Made by a program: the position numbers and the translations under genes. The notes under the pieces were generated by a model. It saw nothing but the letters and a program-made list of their open reading frames with translations. It did not search any database and was not told where the DNA came from. Positions 19,083-27,160 of a stretch of DNA of 64,000 bases are shown here, one piece after another. Each line of letters begins with the position of its first letter. Position 1 is the first letter of the stretch. Origin of the DNA: Saccharopolyspora montiporae (GTDB taxonomy: Bacteria > Actinomycetota > Actinomycetes > Mycobacteriales > Pseudonocardiaceae); NCBI RefSeq assembly GCF_015209505.1, contig NZ_JADEYC010000019.1, positions 142,099 through 206,098 of the forward strand. Direction: 5' to 3'.

Positions 19083-22000
19083 CCGGCCCGCTGCGCGACC
19101 GCATCGCCGTGGTGGGGATGGCGTGCCGGTTCCCCGGAGCACCTGACCCGGAGGGCTATTGGGCCACCCTGCTGGCCGGAAGCGGCTCACCGCACACCGC
19201 GGCCGATGACGGCGCGGAGCTGTTCGACGCGGCCTTCTTCGGGATCAGTCCCCCCGAAGCCGAAGTGCTCGACCCGCAGCACCGGCGCTTCCTGGAGTGC
19301 TGCTACCGCGCGCTGGAACACGCCGGCTGCGACCCGGCCCGCTTCCCGGGCGCGGTCGGCGTCTACGGCGGCGCCGCGCACAGCGAGTACCTCGCGTTCC
19401 ACGTGGCCCCACGCCTGCGCAGCGGGCACCTCCCCGTCGACGGGCTCTCGGGCGTCCTGGGTTGCAGTCCGGCCACCCTGGCCGCGCGCACCGCCTACCA
19501 GCTCGACCTCACCGGTCCGGCCGTCTCGCTGCACACCGGCTCGTCGACCTCACTGGTCGCCGTGCACTACGCCTGCCAGGACCTGCGCGAGCACCGCTGC
19601 GACGCCGCCCTCGCCGGGGGCGCCTCGCTGAGCCCGCCGCGGCCCCGCGGTCGCCACCGGGAAGACCGCTCGGCGGCAGGCAGCGGTGCAGGTGCGATCC
19701 TGCTCAAACGGCTGGAGGACGCCCTGGAGGACCGCGACACCATCTGGGCGGTGATCGGCGGTTCGGCGGTCAACAACGACGGCCACCGCAAGTCCGGGTT
19801 CGCGGCACCGAGCTCCCGCGGCCAGTCCGACGTGGTGCTGCGCGCGTTGGCCGATGCGGGCGTGCCGCCGGAAAGCATCGGGCTGGTCGAGGCGCACGGA
19901 TGCGGAACGGCACCGGACGACCCGAGCGAGCTCGCCGCGCTGGCCGCCGCGTACCGGGACGGAACCGAGCTGCGCGGGTACTGCGCATTGGGTACGGCGC
20001 GCCCGCCGACCGGCCATCTGGAAGCCGCCGCCGGAATCGCAGGCCTGATCAAGGCGGTGCTCGCCGTACGCACCGGGACCGTCCCGCCCGCGGACAACCG
20101 GCTGCGCCTACCGGAGGAGGACCCGTCGGCCGGGCCGTTCTTCGTCAACCACGAGCTGGTGGACTGGCCGGTGCCCGGGTTCCCGCGGCGAGCCGCCGTG
20201 TCCTGCCCGGGCGCCGGCGGGACGAACGCGCACCTCGTCGTCGAGCAGGCTCCACCGACTCCCGCGCGCGAGCCCGCAGCCGGTCCGCACCTGCTGCAGC
20301 TCTCCGCGCGCACCGGCGATGCGTTGCACCGCAGCGGGATTGAGCTGGCCGATCACCTCGAACGGCACCCGGGTGCGGACCTGGGCGATGTCGCGCACAC
20401 GTTGCGCGCGGGACGACCCGGCATGCGGTACCGGCGCAGCCTCGTGGCCGCCGGCACGCAGGACGCGGTATCGGCGCTGCGCCACACCGCCGAACCGGTG
20501 CACTGCGGCGGCGAGCCGGCGGTGGCGCTGCTGTTCTCCGGTCCCGGCGAGCACCACGAAGGCATCGCCGCCGGGATGTCCCGCTGCTACCCGACCTACC
20601 GGGCCGAACTGGACCGCGCCGCCGGGATCCTGCACCCGGTCCTGGGCACCGACCTGCGCTGGATCCTCGACGAAGGCGGGGACAGCGAGCGCCCGTGGCG
20701 GTTCGCGGCCGCGGTGGCCACCCAGTACGCGCTCGGCCGCGCACTGCTGGACCGCGGAGTGCGTCCGCGCCTGCTGCTCGGGCATTCGCTGGGCGAGTTC
20801 ACCGCAGCCTGCCTGGCCGGGGTGATCAGCCTCGACGACGTGCTGCCGCTGGTGGTGCGCTGCGAAGAGCTGGCCACCGCGATCGGCGGTGCCACCGTCG
20901 AGATCGCGCAGGCACCCGACGAGCTGACCGGGCAGCTGACCGGTTCGCTCGCACTGTCCTGCCGTAACGCGCCGGATTCGTGCACGGTCGCGGGACGTGC
21001 GGACGACGTCGTGGCCCTGGAGCACCGGCTCGCCGCGTCCGGGGTGCGGCACCGCAGGGTGCCGATCTCGGCGGCACCGCACTCCGATGTCCTGCGGCCC
21101 GTGCTGGACGAGCTCGCCGAATGCTTCGCGGGCGTGCACCTGCGCGAGCCGGAGATCCCGGTGCTGTCCGGGCGGACAGCGCAGCGCGCGGGTGCCGAGA
21201 TCACCACCGCGCAGCACTGGATCGAGCTCTGCGCCCGCCCGGTCCGGTTCGACGCGTGCCTGACCACGGCGCACGACGAGCTCTCCCGGGACGGGACACC
21301 GGTGCTCGTGGCCACCGCGCCGCGCACCGCCGGATTCGCCCGGGCGCAGCTCGGCCCCGGTGTCCCCGTGGTGGCGGCAGCGCCCGATCCGCGGCAGCCG
21401 GACCGGGCCGAAACCACCTTCCTCACCGCGCTCGGCGCTCTGTGGTGCCGGGGGGCCGACGTGTCCGCGCCCGAACCGCCAGAGGCCGTGCGCGTCCCGC
21501 TGCCCGGGCATCCGCTGGATCCGGCGAGCCACTGGCTCGCGGAAGCCGAGCCGCCCGAACCGACGTGGATCGTGCCCGAAGGGCTCGACCCGGCGGTCTA
21601 TCCCACGACGCTGCGCCTCGCACGCAGCCGCCGGTGCCGGATCACCATCGCCGAGGAGGCGCCCACCGAACCCGCTGTGCGGCCGGAGGACTTCCGCGAG
21701 ATCTGCGGTGAGCTCACCGCGGCGGCACCCGTGCTGCGCGGGGAGCGCGCACTGCTTCGAGCGCTCGACGGGATCGCGGTCCGGCACGTCTGCGAACTGC
21801 TGCGCGCAGCCGGGCTCGGCACCGCCGTCGGGGACTCGTTCCACCGGGCGGACGCGCACCGGCTGCTCGACGCCACCCCGGCACTTCGGTCCTGCGTGGA
21901 CGATGTTCTCGCCTTCCTCGTCGCCGGAGGAACGCTCACCGAGGAACCGGATTCCGCGCTGCGGTTCCGCAGCGCACCCGGAGGCCGGGAGGATATCGAC

Positions 22001-22987
22001 CGCGCGGCGCGCGAGATCATCCGCGACCACCCGGCGGAGGCGGAGATCGTCGATGTGCTCGAAGACGGCGCGCAGCGGGTGCACCGATCGCTGTCCGGGC
22101 ACGATCCCGGCCCGGCCGAGGCCCGCGGTACCGGTGGGCGCGCCGAGGCGGCGGTGTTGGACCGGGCCGGCGCGGACTTCGCGGCGCGGCTGCTCGGGAC
22201 GGCGGTGCTCGGCCTGGCGCGGCGCGCACCGCGACCGCTGCGCGTGCTGTGCATGTCCACCGGAGCCGACCGGTTCCGCGACGCCGTGGCCGCACACCTG
22301 CACGGCGTGCCCGGTGCGCACTGCACGGTCGCCGAGACAGGCCGGGTACTACGGGATTCCGGAATCGGACTTCCCTCCACATCGGAATCACCAACCGAAT
22401 CAGGACGACTGTCCGATGTGGTCGTCCTCTGCGACGTCCTCCCGCACGCGGCCGACCCGCTCGCCACGATCCGCGGCGCGACGCGGCTGCTGACACCGGG
22501 CGGTGTGCTCACCGCGGTGCACACCGACTCGATCCCGCTCGCACTGCGCGTGCTGGCGGGTCTGCGCGCCGAACCGAGCGCCGCAGCCGGTTCGGCGGAG
22601 CGGAACCGGTGGGCAAGCGCCCTGGCGGAGGCGGTGCCCGACCACGAGGTGTTCAGCTCTGCGACCGGAACGACCTCCGGCGCGCACAGCGTGCTGCTCG
22701 CGCGGCCGCACACCGAGCGCGAACGGCGACTGGCCGAACTCACCCGGCTCGGCGCCCGGGTCGAGGTGCGGCGCACCGGCGAGCTCCTCGACGACGAGGA
22801 TGGCGGCGAGCAGGACATCGGCCGCGACCACGCCGCCGACCGGATCCGCCGGGTCCGCCGCGCCGTCCTCGGCCCCGATTGGGAAACGTTCGGGGACTCG
22901 TTCCCGGCCACCGGCGGGAATTCCGCGCAACTGCGCAGGCTCGCCGACCGGATCCGCGCCCGGTCCACCGCGCCCGACAGGCGCTGA
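19079..22987 (+). CDS. Single-module type I polyketide synthase with Ser-substituted ketosynthase (KS-AT-pseudoMT-ACP)
   Basis: The 1302-residue protein has a ketosynthase (residues about 8-395) in which the DTACSSS nucleophile motif reads HTGSSTS, with Ser155 in the Cys place. Both catalytic His remain (His273 in EAHGCGT, His313 in TGHLEAAAG). An acyltransferase follows, with GHSLGE (Ser570) and a substrate motif AAPHS at 665-669 that is closer to malonyl-type HAFH. Residues about 860-1200 resemble the helical cap and core of a C-methyltransferase, but the SAM motif is degenerate (LRVLCMSTGAD). The end is an ACP with GGNS (Ser1282). No ketoreductase, dehydratase or thioesterase is present. 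Possibly a decarboxylating loading or transfer module. Confidence 0.85.
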   Translation: MTGPLRDRIAVVGMACRFPGAPDPEGYWATLLAGSGSPHTAADDGAELFDAAFFGISPPEAEVLDPQHRRFLECCYRALEHAGCDPARFPGAVGVYGGAAHSEYLAFHVAPRLRSGHLPVDGLSGVLGCSPATLAARTAYQLDLTGPAVSLHTGSSTSLVAVHYACQDLREHRCDAALAGGASLSPPRPRGRHREDRSAAGSGAGAILLKRLEDALEDRDTIWAVIGGSAVNNDGHRKSGFAAPSSRGQSDVVLRALADAGVPPESIGLVEAHGCGTAPDDPSELAALAAAYRDGTELRGYCALGTARPPTGHLEAAAGIAGLIKAVLAVRTGTVPPADNRLRLPEEDPSAGPFFVNHELVDWPVPGFPRRAAVSCPGAGGTNAHLVVEQAPPTPAREPAAGPHLLQLSARTGDALHRSGIELADHLERHPGADLGDVAHTLRAGRPGMRYRRSLVAAGTQDAVSALRHTAEPVHCGGEPAVALLFSGPGEHHEGIAAGMSRCYPTYRAELDRAAGILHPVLGTDLRWILDEGGDSERPWRFAAAVATQYALGRALLDRGVRPRLLLGHSLGEFTAACLAGVISLDDVLPLVVRCEELATAIGGATVEIAQAPDELTGQLTGSLALSCRNAPDSCTVAGRADDVVALEHRLAASGVRHRRVPISAAPHSDVLRPVLDELAECFAGVHLREPEIPVLSGRTAQRAGAEITTAQHWIELCARPVRFDACLTTAHDELSRDGTPVLVATAPRTAGFARAQLGPGVPVVAAAPDPRQPDRAETTFLTALGALWCRGADVSAPEPPEAVRVPLPGHPLDPASHWLAEAEPPEPTWIVPEGLDPAVYPTTLRLARSRRCRITIAEEAPTEPAVRPEDFREICGELTAAAPVLRGERALLRALDGIAVRHVCELLRAAGLGTAVGDSFHRADAHRLLDATPALRSCVDDVLAFLVAGGTLTEEPDSALRFRSAPGGREDIDRAAREIIRDHPAEAEIVDVLEDGAQRVHRSLSGHDPGPAEARGTGGRAEAAVLDRAGADFAARLLGTAVLGLARRAPRPLRVLCMSTGADRFRDAVAAHLHGVPGAHCTVAETGRVLRDSGIGLPSTSESPTESGRLSDVVVLCDVLPHAADPLATIRGATRLLTPGGVLTAVHTDSIPLALRVLAGLRAEPSAAAGSAERNRWASALAEAVPDHEVFSSATGTTSGAHSVLLARPHTERERRLAELTRLGARVEVRRTGELLDDEDGGEQDIGRDHAADRIRRVRRAVLGPDWETFGDSFPATGGNSAQLRRLADRIRARSTAPDRR

Positions 22988-22996
22988 CCGATGCGC

Positions 22997-24286
22997 TCAG
23001 CGGGGCAGCACCGCGAGCCGGAGCCCGCTGGGCACGACGCTGCCGCCCGCCGTGGTGCGCACCCGGGCACCGGCCGCGGGAACCACGCGTCGGCGCGCCA
23101 GCAGTGCGGCCAGGGCCACCAGACATTCCCGGTACACCACCTGGTCACCGGAGCAGCGCTGCCCGCCCGTGCCGAACGGGAGGAACGCCCCGTCGACCGG
23201 GGCTCCCCCGGCCAGCCACCGGTCGGGGTCGAACAGATCGGGACGCAGGTAGTGCTCGGGGTCGCGGTGCACCGCGTGCGGGCTGCACAACAGCTCGCTG
23301 CCCTCGGGGAAGCGCACCCCGCCGAGCACGACCTCGCGGCGGCACCGGCGCGCGACGAGCGGGACCGCGTACAGGCGCAGCACCTCGGTGAGGATCCGGC
23401 GGGTGCGCACGAGCGAATCCAGCACGTCCGCGGTCGCGGGCCCGCCGTCCAGCACCTCGTCCAGCTCGCGGTGCAACCGGTCCTGCAGCTCGGGACGCCG
23501 GGCGAGCTCGTGCAACGTCCAAGCCAGCGTCGCCGCGGTCCCGGAGGTGGTGGCGAACACGGTGTCCACGATGTCCCGGCGCAGGTCCGCCGGACCGCCG
23601 CGCGCCCGGCCGCGGGTGAGCGCGGCGATCGGATCCGCCGAGCCCCGGGCGGGCGCGCGGCACAGCACATCGTCCACGAGGGACTGCAGGTCCCGGCCCG
23701 CGCGCGCGACCCGGCGGTGGGTGGCGGTCGGCAGCCGCGCGAGCCCCTCCGGCAGCAGGGTGCGCAGCACCGCGTCCCGGCGGATGTCCGGCAGCAGACG
23801 GTGGATCTCGGCGGTGTCGCGCTGGCCGAGCCTGCCCGCCAGCACAGCCCGGTCGATCGCGGACAGCACGAGTTCGTCCATCGCGCGCAGCACATCCACT
23901 CGCGGTGCGTCCGCCCAGCGCCGCGCGATGTCCGCGCCCGCCTCGCGCACCGCGTCCAGCCACCCGCTCGCCGCCGGGTCGGACCAGGCGGTGCGGGTCC
24001 GGCCGTGCACCGCGGTCGCGCGCCGCCCGGCGACGCGTTCCTCCTCGGCGAGGCTCACGCCCCTGCCGAACGAGTCCGCGTCCGCGGCGATCTCGTGCAC
24101 GAGCTCGGGGCTGGTCACCGCCCAGCAGCGCAGGCCGGGCAGGTCCACGCGGACGAGCGGCCCGCAGCGGTGCAGCGAGTCCAGGAACCGCAGCCGGGAC
24201 CGCAGCAGCGCCGCGGCGTGCCCGAGCCCCGGAAGACGTCCGGGAGCGGTCGGCAGGTCCTCGATGGCCGATGTGGACGCGAGCAC
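22997..24286 (-). CDS. Cytochrome P450
   Basis: The 429-residue P450 has the K-helix ExxR (TEVLRLY), a PERF-like DPDRWL, and the haem loop FLPFGTGGQRCSGD with the Cys ligand. The I-helix reads FATTSGTAATLAWT, in which the usual acidic residue before Thr is missing (SGTAAT). This occurs in P450s with atypical oxygen activation or fatty-acid-type chemistry. GTG 24286 is chosen because AGGAGG lies upstream. ATG 24364 would add an Arg-rich leader. It converges on the PKS with a 9-base gap and could oxidise its product, though it is a separate transcript. Confidence 0.88.
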   Translation of the reverse strand: MLASTSAIEDLPTAPGRLPGLGHAAALLRSRLRFLDSLHRCGPLVRVDLPGLRCWAVTSPELVHEIAADADSFGRGVSLAEEERVAGRRATAVHGRTRTAWSDPAASGWLDAVREAGADIARRWADAPRVDVLRAMDELVLSAIDRAVLAGRLGQRDTAEIHRLLPDIRRDAVLRTLLPEGLARLPTATHRRVARAGRDLQSLVDDVLCRAPARGSADPIAALTRGRARGGPADLRRDIVDTVFATTSGTAATLAWTLHELARRPELQDRLHRELDEVLDGGPATADVLDSLVRTRRILTEVLRLYAVPLVARRCRREVVLGGVRFPEGSELLCSPHAVHRDPEHYLRPDLFDPDRWLAGGAPVDGAFLPFGTGGQRCSGDQVVYRECLVALAALLARRRVVPAAGARVRTTAGGSVVPSGLRLAVLPR

Positions 24287-24345
24287 GCCCGTCCCCCTCC
24301 TGATCGGCGTTCCGGTCGGGCGCAGGCCCGCCGCACACCGGCGAG

Positions 24346-24374
24346 AGGTTGTCCGAGGCCGCATCGGGTGTCAA
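24346..24374 (-). promoter_or_regulatory. Promoter of the P450 gene
   Basis: Read on the minus strand, a perfect TTGACA (24369-24374) is followed after 17 bases by CAACCT (24346-24351). Transcription would begin near 24339, giving a leader of about 53 bases to GTG 24286. Position and spacing support the chosen start. Confidence 0.6.
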
Positions 24375-24571
24375 CGGCGTCCGGATAGGACCCCGCGGTG
24401 CGCGCACCCACCCGGTCGCCGGAAACGCCCGCTGCTTGCCGGGCTGACACGCCGCACGGACGACGGACGGTCACCGCAGATCACTCCGCCGCGCAAGCGG
24501 CAACCCCGTGCGGGTGGCCGGACGTCGACGGGACGTAGCCGACGATCTCCACTCGTCCGATGGACGCGGGT

Positions 24572-25153
24572 TCAGGACGTGCGCAACGAGTACAGCGCGA
24601 TCCCCGCGGCGACGCTGACGTTGAGCGAATCCTTGTGGCCGAACATGGGGATCTGCAGCAGCACGTCGCAGCGCTCGCGCATCTCCGGTTCGATCCCGCG
24701 CACCTCGTCGCCGAGCAGCAGCGCCACCTTGCCACCCGGTGTGTGCTCGCCGAGCGGCACGGCCGCCGGGTCGATCTCCAGACCAGCGACCGCGTACCCG
24801 TCGGCGCGCAGCGCGTCCAGCAGCGCGACCACGTCCTCGTGCCGGGTGAACGGCATGGTGCGCTCGGCTCCCGCCGCGGCCTTGGCCAGCCGCCGGGTCT
24901 GCAGGTCGCGCAGCTTGGGATCGCGCGGATCCTGCTCGTAGGCCGGGTATGGGGTGAATCCGGTCACGTGCACGTGGTCGATCGCGAACACCGAACCGGT
25001 GCGCAGCAGCGATCCCACGTTGTGCGTGGAACGGATGTTGTGCGCCACCACGACGATGCTGCGCCCCGGGCTGTTCTCGCGGGCCGGTTCGCCGCCGTCG
25101 GGCTCCACGCGCTCGCACCTCCAGCTGACCGGTCCGGTGCGCCGGGTGCGCAC
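24572..25153 (-). CDS. TrmH/SpoU family RNA methyltransferase
   Basis: The 193-residue protein has the SPOUT knot motifs: motif 1 HNIRSTHNVGSLLRTG near residue 38, motif 2 VALLLGDEVRGIEPEM near 142 and motif 3 IPMFGHKDSLNVSVAAGIALY near 167. These bind SAM in the deep trefoil knot and methylate a ribose 2'-hydroxyl in tRNA or rRNA. No N-terminal extension for specific target recognition is present, so the exact nucleotide is unknown. The start is GTG 25153. It lies downstream of the PIG-L gene on the same strand and is probably a separate unit. Confidence 0.9.
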   Translation of the reverse strand: MRTRRTGPVSWRCERVEPDGGEPARENSPGRSIVVVAHNIRSTHNVGSLLRTGSVFAIDHVHVTGFTPYPAYEQDPRDPKLRDLQTRRLAKAAAGAERTMPFTRHEDVVALLDALRADGYAVAGLEIDPAAVPLGEHTPGGKVALLLGDEVRGIEPEMRERCDVLLQIPMFGHKDSLNVSVAAGIALYSLRTS

Positions 25154-25201
25154 CCGGTCGGCGAGGATAGCCGCTTCGCCGCGGCGGCCACCGGGCCGGG
25201 T

Positions 25202-27160
25202 TCAGCCGGCCTGCTCGACGGATCCCGGTGGGGCGGTCACCGCGGGGTGCCAGCCGGTGAAGGCCAGTTCGGACGCGCCCTGGGAGCCGGTGTTGACCAG
25301 GAGCCGCCCGTCGTCGCCGAGCCCGATGAGCGTGATCGTGCCGTCCGGTTCGGCGACCGCGGCCGGCTGGTCGGTGACCGCACCGCCCAGGTCGGACCAG
25401 TGCGCCCGCGGACCGATCCGTTCGGCCACGTGCACGGACCCGGCGCCGTCCCGGGTCACCCGGATCAGATCGGCCCGCGTGTGCGGACCGGGCGCCGTCA
25501 GCACCGGATCGCCGATCCCGCCGGGCCCCGGCAGCGCGTGCTGCGCGTCCCACCGCCCCTGCGGCGTCAGCGAGCGCTCGACGAACTCCCCGCCGCGGTC
25601 GGTGCGCACCAGCACCCGGACTCCGCCGTCCCGGGCCTGCTCGGCCACCGGCGCCCCGGCGGGCTTGCCCGGTCCGATCGGCACGTCCTCGGCGCGGGCT
25701 GCGCCGGCGCGCGGCACCGCCCAGTGCAGCACCCGGGCGCGGTCGGTGGCGAAGACGTGCACCGCGCCGTCCTGCCCGGGCACCACGGAAGTGCCGTCCT
25801 GGATGTCGGTGCCCCCGAGGTCGGTCCACGGCTGCCACTGCAAGGTCCCCGGCGTGCTCTCCCGGCGGACGCTGACCCCGCCGGCGGCGTTCTTCAGCGC
25901 GAGCACCAACCGGCCGTCGTCGTCGACGGTTCCCGCCGGCGGGCCCGTCTGGGTCGGATCGGTCCCGGGCGGCGTGTCCAGGACCTGCCACTGCGGGGGC
26001 CAGACGCCCATGCGGTCCTGCCGCTTGACCAGCAGCCGGGATCCGTCTTCGCTCTGCCCCACCAGCACGGGCTGGCCGCGCCCTTCGCCCAGGACGGAGA
26101 GCTGCGGACGCATCGGTTCGGGCACCGGCGCCAGCTCGGGACCGCGCCAGGCCCCTTCGGCGGTGCGCGTCCAGTGCGCGAGGGAACGGGCTTGCACGGA
26201 GAACGCCTGCACGCCGCCGCGCGCGTCCTGCACCGCCCAGGCACCGCGGCGCGGCCACCGATAGGCGCTGCGATCGCTCCAGGTGCCGTAGACGTCCCCG
26301 GTGGAGGTGAGCACGTCGTGCGCGGAATACGCCGCGAACGCGTCCCGCGTGGTGCGTTTGTCCTGATCGGACAGTCCGCCGGGCACGTCGGCCACGTTGT
26401 AGTCGCGGTAGGTCAGCACCGTCGGCGGCAGACCGTCCGCGCGGTGCGCGCCCAAGGCCTCCTTGGTCAGCTCGGCGCCTTCCACGTGGTCGGGATGGTT
26501 GTGCACCCCGACCCAGTCGCGCTGGTAGCGCTGGTCGGGCTGGTCGTCCTGCAGGCGCACCACGGTCGGCCGGAACGTGTCGAACAGCGTGGTGAGCGCA
26601 TCGACCACCGCGCGGCGGTCGTAGGGCTGCGGGTGCTGCACGGTGCCGTTGAGCGGCACGGTGCTGTTCACGGTGAGCGACCCCTGCCGGTCCCGGGCCA
26701 GCCGGGTCAGCGCGTGCTCACCGAACCGCGTGTTCGCGTCGTCGGGAAGGTTGAGGAACACCAGCTTGATCTCGGGGTCCGCGCGCAGCGTGTTCAGCTC
26801 GGCGACCCGGCCCTCCCCCACCGGGATCGTGCTGCGCAGCCAGTCGTTCGGCGCCGCGGCCATCTGCGCGTAGCTGGCGCGGGTGCCTTCCTGGCGCTCG
26901 GCGCTGTAGCGGGCGGGTTCGGCCACATCGCTCTCCCCGCCGGTGAGGTAGATCGCGGTGTTCGGCCGTCCGGCGCGCAGCCCTTCGGCCAGGTCGGGGT
27001 TCATGAACAGGATGTCGTCGTCGGGATGGGCCACCACCTGCACGTAGCGGGCTTCCGGCGGAGGTTCGGGCGGGCGCGGCACGGGCTCGCGCGGCGGCGG
27101 TGCCTGGCAGGAGGCCAGGACCGCGACCGCGGCGATGACGAGCGCGACCGCCCTGCTCAT
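25202..27160 (-). CDS. PIG-L family deacetylase lipoprotein with C-terminal beta-propeller
   Basis: The 652-residue protein starts with a lipoprotein signal (AVAVLASCQAPP, lipobox LASC, Cys17). The deacetylase domain (about residues 38-270) has the zinc motif AHPDDDILF and the later HNHPDH. PIG-L enzymes remove N-acetyl groups from GlcNAc-type sugars. The remaining 350 residues form repeated strands with W/DG motifs (WTDLGG, SQGASELAFTGW), consistent with a beta-propeller. The ATG overlaps the upstream stop (ATGA), so it is the last gene of the glycan operon. It acts at the outer face of the membrane. Confidence 0.88.
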   Translation of the reverse strand: MSRAVALVIAAVAVLASCQAPPPREPVPRPPEPPPEARYVQVVAHPDDDILFMNPDLAEGLRAGRPNTAIYLTGGESDVAEPARYSAERQEGTRASYAQMAAAPNDWLRSTIPVGEGRVAELNTLRADPEIKLVFLNLPDDANTRFGEHALTRLARDRQGSLTVNSTVPLNGTVQHPQPYDRRAVVDALTTLFDTFRPTVVRLQDDQPDQRYQRDWVGVHNHPDHVEGAELTKEALGAHRADGLPPTVLTYRDYNVADVPGGLSDQDKRTTRDAFAAYSAHDVLTSTGDVYGTWSDRSAYRWPRRGAWAVQDARGGVQAFSVQARSLAHWTRTAEGAWRGPELAPVPEPMRPQLSVLGEGRGQPVLVGQSEDGSRLLVKRQDRMGVWPPQWQVLDTPPGTDPTQTGPPAGTVDDDGRLVLALKNAAGGVSVRRESTPGTLQWQPWTDLGGTDIQDGTSVVPGQDGAVHVFATDRARVLHWAVPRAGAARAEDVPIGPGKPAGAPVAEQARDGGVRVLVRTDRGGEFVERSLTPQGRWDAQHALPGPGGIGDPVLTAPGPHTRADLIRVTRDGAGSVHVAERIGPRAHWSDLGGAVTDQPAAVAEPDGTITLIGLGDDGRLLVNTGSQGASELAFTGWHPAVTAPPGSVEQAG

